Positions 43,314 through 49,205 of a stretch of DNA of 49,205 nucleotides are shown here, piece after piece. Made by a program: the position numbers and the translations under genes. Every line of letters begins with the position of its first letter. Positions within the stretch are counted from its first letter, which is position 1. This DNA comes from Gallionella sp. (GTDB lineage: Bacteria; Pseudomonadota; Gammaproteobacteria; Burkholderiales; Gallionellaceae), in assembly GCA_013043965.1 (NCBI GenBank), contig JABEVF010000014.1, forward strand, positions 1 to 49,205. Direction: 5' to 3'. The notes under the pieces are model-generated. The model did no database searches. It was given only the letters and a program-made list of their open reading frames with translations, and was not told where the DNA came from.

Positions 43314-44440
43314 GCGCCAGTTTCGCCGGCAATGATATCGAGAATACAATCTATCTGTTCGTTCGATATGGTCGGATAAATAGGCAAGCAAATGACTTCG
43401 CTCGCGGCCTTGCGCGCTACCGGTAAATTCGAATGTGCCGCTGATGACATGCCCCTGTACATAGGAAAATCACTAATCAATGGGTGGAAATAGCGGCGCG
43501 CATAAATACCGTTATCCTGTAGGTGTTGGTACAGGGCATCACGGCTAAGCGGATAATCGGGTTGGATCAGTATCGGGAAGTAGGCGTAGTTGGCCATCTT
43601 CTCACCCGCATCAGGCAGGCAGCGTATCCCCCTGATGCGGGCCAGACCTGTGCGGTAACGCGCATCAACGGCTCTGCGGTTCTGCAGAGCCTCATCAATT
43701 CCTTTCAGTTGCAACAAGCCAAAGGCTGCATTGACCTCGCTCATTTTTCCGTTGATTCCAGGGGCGACTACGGTCACCTCGTCCACAAAGCCAAAGTTTT
43801 TCAAGTGGTCGATACGTTGCTTTGTTTTGGCATCGTGACAAATGATCGCCCCGCCTTCAAAAGTGTTGAAAACCTTGGTGGCGTGGAAACTTAACACCGA
43901 AAGGTCGCCGTGGTTGAGTATGCTGCCGCGATGGTCTTGCACGCCAAAGGCGTGAGCCGCGTCGTAGATGACTTTTAGCCCGTAGTTGTCGGCGATTTTT
44001 TCGATGCGGTCCACATCGCAGGGATGTCCGTAGCAGTGCACCGGCATGATTGCAGTGGTTTGTGGGGTGATGGCAGCTTCAATCTTGTCGGGGTCGATAT
44101 TGAGCGTGATCGGGTCTATGTCCGCGAATACCGGCTTGATGCCATTCCACAGCAGGGAGTGGGCCGTCGCAACGAATGAATAGGGCGTGGTAATCACTTC
44201 GCCGGTGATACGCAAGACTTGCGTGGCTGTGATGAGTGCGACGGTCCCACTGGTGAATAAGGCAACGTGTCTGACACCCAGGTAGTCGCACAACGCTTGT
44301 TCCAGCTGCTGGTGGAAGGGGCCATTGTTGGTTAGCCACTTGCTATCCCATATGCTTTGCAGATAAGGAATAAATTCTTCCAGTGGCGGCAGCAAGGGCT
44401 GCGTCACATATATCGGTGACGTTTTTTGAGGTGTTGTCAT
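43310..44440 (-). CDS. DegT/DnrJ/EryC1/StrS sugar aminotransferase
   Basis: This PLP enzyme (376 residues) should convert a keto nucleotide sugar to an amino sugar. Family features are the start DSKWLTNNGPFHQQLEQALC, LFTSGTVALITATQVL, VIYDAAHAFGVQ and the Schiff-base lysine at residue 189 in SFHATKVFNTFEGG, followed by ICHDAKTKQRIDHLKNFGF and the late NGIYARRYFHPL. No dehydratase that would make its substrate is encoded in the window. It overlaps both neighbours by ATGA, so it is tightly coupled to the large TPR-SPINDLY gene and to wbqC. Confidence 0.92.
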   Translation of the reverse strand: MTTPQKTSPIYVTQPLLPPLEEFIPYLQSIWDSKWLTNNGPFHQQLEQALCDYLGVRHVALFTSGTVALITATQVLRITGEVITTPYSFVATAHSLLWNGIKPVFADIDPITLNIDPDKIEAAITPQTTAIMPVHCYGHPCDVDRIEKIADNYGLKVIYDAAHAFGVQDHRGSILNHGDLSVLSFHATKVFNTFEGGAIICHDAKTKQRIDHLKNFGFVDEVTVVAPGINGKMSEVNAAFGLLQLKGIDEALQNRRAVDARYRTGLARIRGIRCLPDAGEKMANYAYFPILIQPDYPLSRDALYQHLQDNGIYARRYFHPLISDFPMYRGMSSAAHSNLPVARKAASEVICLPIYPTISNEQIDCILDIIAGETGA

Positions 44441-47238
44441 TGACCATGCTCCCGCTGCGCATCAGTGATTTCATTCTGGGTTACGCCGAAAGGCTCCGCC
44501 TGCAAACCCGCACACCAGCGTTGCCACATGATGCGCAAGGCACGCTCCAGGCTTGCCGCAATCAAATCAGGTCGACTCATCGCTGATTCCGAGAAGCGCG
44601 TCCGCAAGCCCGCTCTGATATTGGATAGTTCTGCCGGGTTGCCCGCCCAATACAAGCCTTTACGCACGAAATCTGTCGTATCGTAAGCTACAAACTCTTC
44701 TAATCCGAGGTTGTAAAGGATAGAGGCACCGGACCGACCTGCCGCAGTGTTGCCTGCCAGCGTAATTGTTGGCACGCCCATCCATATGGCGTGAAGCGTT
44801 GTCGTCCCTCCGGTGTAGGGGAACGTGTCCAGACAGACATCCACCTGCTGATATCGTGCAAGGTAGCTGTGCATATCGCTACGTGGATGAAAATCTAAAC
44901 GTTCTCGTGCAATTTTTTCCTGCGAGAACCATCCAACCAGTGTTTCAAAGTCGCTGTCTTCCGGCATGCCACCCAACACTAATCGAGAGTCAGGTAACGC
45001 GCGCAAGAGTTGCGACCACAGGGCTATGACCGAGCGGCTGAGCTTGCTTATACGATTGAAGCTGCCGAAGGTAACATAGCCGTTTTTGAGGGTAGGAAGC
45101 CTGGTGACCGGTGGGGCATTCTTGTCTGGTGAGAAAGGGACTGAGGCCGGCAGGTGCACAATCTTTTCTGTGAACTGCTCATCGAGTTTTCCGCGTGGCA
45201 GAAAAAATTGATCTGTCACAAAGTAATCCATACTCTTCAGGCCGGTGGTACCAGGATAGCCTATCCAGCTAAGCTGCACCGGAGCCGGTTTTCGGGCAAA
45301 TGTGGTGAGTCGATTCTTTGCCGAGTGCCCGGACAGGTCTATCAGTATGTCGATGCCATCAGAGCGGATATTTTCTGCCAAGGTGGCATCGGGCAGCCTG
45401 GAAATAGGATGCCAGTGCGCAAAACTTTTTCGTAATCGCATGGTAATCGCGTCATCGGCAGCGTGGTTAGCATAAGCATGGAGTGACAACTGCGGATATT
45501 TGGTCAGATACGTTAGCAGCGGTTCAATAAAGGAAGCCACCGCGTGATTACGAAAATCACCGGATACGAAGCCAACTTGCAGGCATCGTTCAGGGTCACG
45601 CGAATTGGTGTGCGGTTGATGATTGCGAAGCAAAGGGGACTCGAATTGCATGCCGAAACGGCAGTGTTCAGCAAATAATTGCTGCGCGTCAACGGTCGAA
45701 TTTTCTGTGATGCAAAACAGCAGATTGCTGTGCGCCATCGAAAAATCAGGTTTGTGTGCCAAAGCCCGTCGCAAGCTGGACTCTGCCTCTTCAAGGTGAC
45801 CAGAGTCGTGCATGACGCTGCCTAGATTACTGTGTGCCTCGGCAAGATCCGGTTTGATTTGTATCGCCCGTCGGTAGCTGGCTTCGGCTTCATGTGTGCG
45901 GCCCAAGGCATTGAGCGTGCTGCCCAGGTTGTTGTGCGCTTCAGCGTAATCCGGTTTGATTTGTATCGCCCGTCGGTAGCTGGCTTCGGCTCCATCTAGA
46001 CGATCCATGTCATGCAGGATGGTGCCAAGGTTGTTAAGCGTGGGGGCATGATTGGGATTGATTTGCAGAGCTTGGCGGTAGCTGGCTTCTGCTTCCTCCA
46101 GTTTTCCCAGCGCCTTCAGGCTGTTGCCTAGATTGAAATGCGCATCGGCGACATTGACATCGGTTTGTATTGCTCGTTGGTGACTAGCGTTTGCCTCCTC
46201 TAACCGCCCGATATCCTGGAGGGTGATACCTAGGTTGCTGTGCGCTTCCGCGTAGTCAGGGTTTAATTGCAGCGCCCGTCGCAGACTGATTTCGGCCTCG
46301 TTCAATCTGCGCAAATCATGAAGGATCGCGCCCAGATTACAGTGCGCTTTGGCGTAGTCCGGTTTGATTTGTATCGCCCGCCGGTAGCTGGCCTCGGCCT
46401 CGTTTAGGCGTCCCTGATTTTGGAGCACGACACCCAGATTGCCATGCGCATGCGCATAACCCGGATTGATACGCAAAGCTTGTCGGTAACTGGCTTCCGC
46501 TTCGTCCAACCGACCCAGCTCCTGCAGGGTGATACCCAGATTGTTGTGTGCCTCCGCATCATCGGGTAAGAATGCTATCGTTTTTTGCATAGGCACGAGT
46601 GCGTCGGCACTGCGCTTCATCTGATTAAACACCACGCCTAACATTTTCCAGCCGACCCAATGCCGGGGGAAACGGACTGTCATCGTTTGGGCGAGTGCCG
46701 CTGCCTCTGCAAAACAACCTCGGTTGAATAGCGCCACCAGCGTATTGATCTCTTTCTGGCTGGGATTCTTGCCTTGTGGCAGGGAAGGCTTTTTGCCTGG
46801 ATTAATTTTTTTATTGGCTGCTTGCTGGAGGATAGTGTTGTTCTGTCCGGCGAGTTGGGCAGACGCTTGCAAGCGCCCCGCCAATGAGTCGACCGCATCC
46901 CCATGCAATCCTTGCTGTTGGGCAAGTGCCAGTACCTGCCGTGCGCTCTCTAATTGGCCAGCCTGTAACAGTGCATCTATGTAGTTCAGCCAGTATCGCC
47001 CGCGTGTTGGATCGGCATCCAGTGCTACCGTGAAATAGGGCAGGCTTTCTGCGGATCGCTTTCTCTGTACGGCCAGCACGCCCATGTTGTGGTTAGCTTC
47101 AGAATGTTTAGGGTAGATTTCAAGAATGGCACGGTAGGATGTTTCTGCTTCATGTAACTGACCGGCCTGATGCTGAGTGACGGCCTGGTGTAAAAGTTGA
47201 GAAATCGCAGTTTGTTGCTGTGACTGGGCGTTAGTCAT
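44437..47238 (-). CDS. Large TPR plus SPINDLY/O-GlcNAc transferase-type protein
   Basis: The 933-residue protein combines TPRs (eight exact 34-residue units at residues 228-499, plus two or three weaker ones before) with a complete GT41 catalytic region. His565 stands in VSGDFRNHAVAS and His638 in DLSGHSAKNRL, followed by LSWIGYPGTTGLKSMDYFVT, GYVTFGSFNRISKLSRSVIA and LDTFPYTGGTTTLHAIWMG. Family members move GlcNAc or related sugars onto Ser/Thr in the cytoplasm. A place upstream of flagellin and beside sugar genes suggests flagellin as acceptor. Between the N-terminal and main TPR sets is a Lys/Pro/Gln-rich linker (about residues 135-165). Confidence 0.9.
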   Translation of the reverse strand: MTNAQSQQQTAISQLLHQAVTQHQAGQLHEAETSYRAILEIYPKHSEANHNMGVLAVQRKRSAESLPYFTVALDADPTRGRYWLNYIDALLQAGQLESARQVLALAQQQGLHGDAVDSLAGRLQASAQLAGQNNTILQQAANKKINPGKKPSLPQGKNPSQKEINTLVALFNRGCFAEAAALAQTMTVRFPRHWVGWKMLGVVFNQMKRSADALVPMQKTIAFLPDDAEAHNNLGITLQELGRLDEAEASYRQALRINPGYAHAHGNLGVVLQNQGRLNEAEASYRRAIQIKPDYAKAHCNLGAILHDLRRLNEAEISLRRALQLNPDYAEAHSNLGITLQDIGRLEEANASHQRAIQTDVNVADAHFNLGNSLKALGKLEEAEASYRQALQINPNHAPTLNNLGTILHDMDRLDGAEASYRRAIQIKPDYAEAHNNLGSTLNALGRTHEAEASYRRAIQIKPDLAEAHSNLGSVMHDSGHLEEAESSLRRALAHKPDFSMAHSNLLFCITENSTVDAQQLFAEHCRFGMQFESPLLRNHQPHTNSRDPERCLQVGFVSGDFRNHAVASFIEPLLTYLTKYPQLSLHAYANHAADDAITMRLRKSFAHWHPISRLPDATLAENIRSDGIDILIDLSGHSAKNRLTTFARKPAPVQLSWIGYPGTTGLKSMDYFVTDQFFLPRGKLDEQFTEKIVHLPASVPFSPDKNAPPVTRLPTLKNGYVTFGSFNRISKLSRSVIALWSQLLRALPDSRLVLGGMPEDSDFETLVGWFSQEKIARERLDFHPRSDMHSYLARYQQVDVCLDTFPYTGGTTTLHAIWMGVPTITLAGNTAAGRSGASILYNLGLEEFVAYDTTDFVRKGLYWAGNPAELSNIRAGLRTRFSESAMSRPDLIAASLERALRIMWQRWCAGLQAEPFGVTQNEITDAQREHGQ
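45742..46557 (-). repeat. Eight tandem 102-bp TPR-coding repeats
   Basis: Eight units of exactly 34 codons run without gaps. Several are nearly identical in DNA: the segment GGTTTGATTTGTATCGCCCG recurs at 45851, 45953 and 46361 (spacing 102 and 408 bp, i.e. 4 x 102). This is more than protein conservation needs and points to recent duplication or gene conversion. Confidence 0.9.
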
Positions 47239-47260
47239 GATTGATTTTAGCTGCGTCCTG

Positions 47261-49054
47261 TTATTGGGCTATTACCACTTGGTTCTTGCCGGCTTTTTTG
47301 GCTTGGTACATCGCCTTGTCGGCACGGCCTATGGCATCTTCCTGGTCTTCTTGTGGTGCTCGTAATGCAACGCCGGCACTAAAGGTGATCAAGATACGGT
47401 CGTTCTCATGCAGGAAGAATTTTTTGGTGAGCTCACGTTGCAGCCGACTGATCGTGATTTCCGCATTATCGATGTCGGTATCGGGAAGAATGATGACGAA
47501 CTCCTCACCGCCGTAACGTGCCACCGTATCGCTGGGACGCAACGTCTCTCTTATCACGTTGATCAAATAGATGAGCGCTTGGTCTCCTGCCTGATGACCA
47601 TGGGTGTCGTTGAGACGCTTAAAGTTGTCTATGTCGAGCAGCGCGACGCATAGCGGCGATTCGTTGCGGTCCGCACGGGTGGCCTCGCGCTCAAAGGCCT
47701 CGTCCAAGCCGCGCCGATTGAGCGCGCCCGTGAGTTGGTCTTCGTGCACCAGCTCGCTGACTTGTTCCAGTTCTTGTTCGAGCTGCTTGATCTTGTCTTC
47801 GGACTCTTGAACCTGTTTCCGCGTGCGCAGCAGTTCTTCATGGGAGCGCAGTGCGCTGGCCTGAATGACACGAGTGTCCTGCATGATGTCATGAAGGATA
47901 TGGCTAAGTTCGGTGATGTTGTTGGTCTTACCGATCTTCTGGCTGTAGCCCTCGATTTTTTGGTGATAGTCGCCGGTGCTTTCAGTCAAATCGCCCAGAC
48001 GATCGATAAAGGAAGTCATCAATATTTTGAGCGTGGTTTTCGCGTCGTTCAGGCTTTTTTTAAGCAGGCTCTGCTTGATAATGGCATCGCGCAGGCTGCG
48101 CTCGGCATCGGCGATGACGCGCTTGTCGATGGGGTTGGCCACGATTTCCTGTAGCGTGGCGACCTGCCCGTGCAACCATTCTTCATCTTCGACCAGTTCG
48201 CCAACATTCTCGACCAGCAACCTCAGTAGGCGCACCAGACCCTCTTGTATCTTGACCTTGTCGCCACCGCGCAATTCGACCTTTAGCCAGAAGCTGCGCA
48301 GTTGTTTGGCGATCTTGGTGATCTGATCATAGTCGGTCGCGGCGCGTATTTGCCGGGCGAAGGAATCGACCTCGGCGCTGAATTCCGGCTGTGCGCTCAG
48401 TGTGCTTTCCAGCGTTTGTGCGAGCAATTCACGAAGCTGGGTGTGCGTGTCGCTGCCGCTCGGGATGCCGGAGGATGCGGTTGTTGTGGCGGTCGGCATG
48501 CTGCTTGACGTGGCAGCCGCATCGGGAATATCCGCCAGCATGTCTGCGGGGCTGGCGGCGGATGACGGCGTTCCCGTCCAGGAGCGCAGCAACCCCTGTA
48601 ATTTCTCAAACAGGATTTCAGGGTTGGCGGCAAACCGGGTCAGCACGGTTTCCAATCCTTCTTTTTTACGGGTGATGGTCAATCCCTTGTGCTGGGTTTC
48701 AATTTGGCGCAGCAAGTCCCGGATCAGCTCAGACCAGGATGGAATGAGGGGGGCGCCAGCCTTGGCGACTGGCAGAACTTTTTCGACTTCCGAGAGGTAA
48801 TGTTGCCAGTTCTTGGAGGCTAGGGATTTTTGTAGCTGGTTGCCGACCAGGGCCGGCTTGCCTGACTGTTTGACCAGCAGGTCAGCGATGCTGTGCAGCA
48901 CCTGTTGCGCACCATTGCTCTCCTCGGGCGGCGTGTTGCCGATCTCGGCGTAAATCTTGCGGTAGTTGTCGGGGGTAGGAGGGATCTTGCGCAGCGCCAG
49001 GGTTTTTAAGGTTTCGCGGGCGATCTCGGACGGATTAGAAAGTTGGCTGCTCAT
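47261..49054 (-). CDS. Diguanylate cyclase (GGDEF domain)
   Basis: The C-terminal ~170 residues are a GGDEF domain that makes cyclic di-GMP: active site GGEEF at residues 515-519, substrate region ALLDIDNFKRLNDTHGHQAG, and the inhibitory RxxD site (RPSD) five residues before GGEEF, so product inhibition is likely. The first ~400 residues have no recognised sensor domain or membrane segment; they begin SEIARETLKTLALRKIPPTP and continue with long helices, including a coiled coil (EELLRTRKQVQESEDKIKQL) just before the catalytic domain. It lies 22 bp upstream of the TPR-SPINDLY gene in the same direction and may share its transcript. The ycgR-like protein is a possible receiver. Confidence 0.93.
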   Translation of the reverse strand: MSSQLSNPSEIARETLKTLALRKIPPTPDNYRKIYAEIGNTPPEESNGAQQVLHSIADLLVKQSGKPALVGNQLQKSLASKNWQHYLSEVEKVLPVAKAGAPLIPSWSELIRDLLRQIETQHKGLTITRKKEGLETVLTRFAANPEILFEKLQGLLRSWTGTPSSAASPADMLADIPDAAATSSSMPTATTTASSGIPSGSDTHTQLRELLAQTLESTLSAQPEFSAEVDSFARQIRAATDYDQITKIAKQLRSFWLKVELRGGDKVKIQEGLVRLLRLLVENVGELVEDEEWLHGQVATLQEIVANPIDKRVIADAERSLRDAIIKQSLLKKSLNDAKTTLKILMTSFIDRLGDLTESTGDYHQKIEGYSQKIGKTNNITELSHILHDIMQDTRVIQASALRSHEELLRTRKQVQESEDKIKQLEQELEQVSELVHEDQLTGALNRRGLDEAFEREATRADRNESPLCVALLDIDNFKRLNDTHGHQAGDQALIYLINVIRETLRPSDTVARYGGEEFVIILPDTDIDNAEITISRLQRELTKKFFLHENDRILITFSAGVALRAPQEDQEDAIGRADKAMYQAKKAGKNQVVIAQ

Positions 49055-49153
49055 GACTCAGGACAATGAATAGATTGTCGCGATTGTCGGGCAATGTGGC
49101 TGTTGCAATGCCTTGAATAACAGGGAAGTCCACCCCTATTTCATTAGGGTGTC

Positions 49154-49169
49154 CCTACCAAATGGTAGG
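49154..49169. promoter_or_regulatory. Palindrome upstream of the diguanylate cyclase gene
   Basis: CCTACCAAATGGTAGG is a perfect 7-2-7 inverted repeat about 100 bp upstream of the GGDEF start. A second imperfect inverted repeat (CACCCCTA / TAGGGTG around TTTCAT) lies at about 49131-49150. Such paired symmetric sites suggest an operator for a dimeric regulator; none is identified. Confidence 0.5.
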
Positions 49170-49205
49170 TGATCGCATAGTGGATCGCCTCGGCATTGTT
49201 TTTAA

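Noticed and set aside
45742-46557. Regular repeats that might be a CRISPR array
   Set aside because: Units are coding, 102 bp, contiguous and encode standard TPRs; there are no unique spacers.

Overview
The window is an almost uninterrupted flagellar gene cluster of a Gram-negative, polarly flagellated-type bacterium, most likely a betaproteobacterium of the Nitrosomonadales/Gallionellales kind. That placement is inferred from gene order (flhA-flhF-flhG-fliA-motCD, then flgNMA divergent from flgB-L, then fliR-to-fliF divergent from fliE, then a ycgR...fliTSD-flaG-fliC block), from P- and L-ring genes (flgI, flgH), and from protein style. No species can be named. No tRNA, rRNA, CRISPR array or insertion sequence was seen, and no stretch longer than about 260 bp lacks a gene.

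Layout. 1-6389 (+): the 5'-truncated flhA, then flhF, flhG, fliA and a second-type stator pair, motC-motD. 6393-7998 (-): flgN, flgM, flgA, with a clear sigma-28 promoter before flgM. 8150-18712 (+): the hook-basal-body run flgB-C-D-E-F-G-H-I-J, then flgK-flgL behind their own sigma-28 promoter. 18726-29635 (-): fliF-G-H-I-J-K-L-M-N-O-P-Q-R (motor switch, export ATPase and export gate). 29798-30118 (+): fliE. 30152-35677 (-): fliC, flaG, fliD, fliS, fliT, a second FliK-like protein, a stand-alone FlhB C-terminal domain (FlhX type) and a YcgR/PilZ c-di-GMP brake. fliC has a near-consensus sigma-28 promoter.

35934-47238 (-): a nine-gene accessory island directly upstream of the flagellin gene and reading towards it. 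In transcription order it encodes a TPR plus SPINDLY/OGT-type glycosyltransferase, a DegT-type sugar aminotransferase, a WbqC-like protein, a two-part methyltransferase, a NeuD-like acyltransferase, a second and divergent TPR-SPINDLY protein, a beta-propeller protein, a TylF-like methyltransferase and a PhyH-type dioxygenase. A diguanylate cyclase gene (47261-49054) lies just upstream in the same direction. The island is visibly more AT-rich than the flagellar core. The best reading is an O-linked flagellin glycosylation and sugar-tailoring locus. Its glycan and acceptor sites are unknown, and this is the most promising candidate here for an undescribed system.

How it fits together: the fli/flh genes build the export apparatus, switch and rod; flgB-L build rod, hook and junction. 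FlgM and FliA time the late genes through the three matching sigma-28 sites (flgM, flgK, fliC). FlhF and FlhG set pole position and number. MotCD drives rotation. YcgR and the GGDEF enzyme suggest c-di-GMP control of motility. The accessory island probably decorates an unusually short flagellin that contains no lysine.
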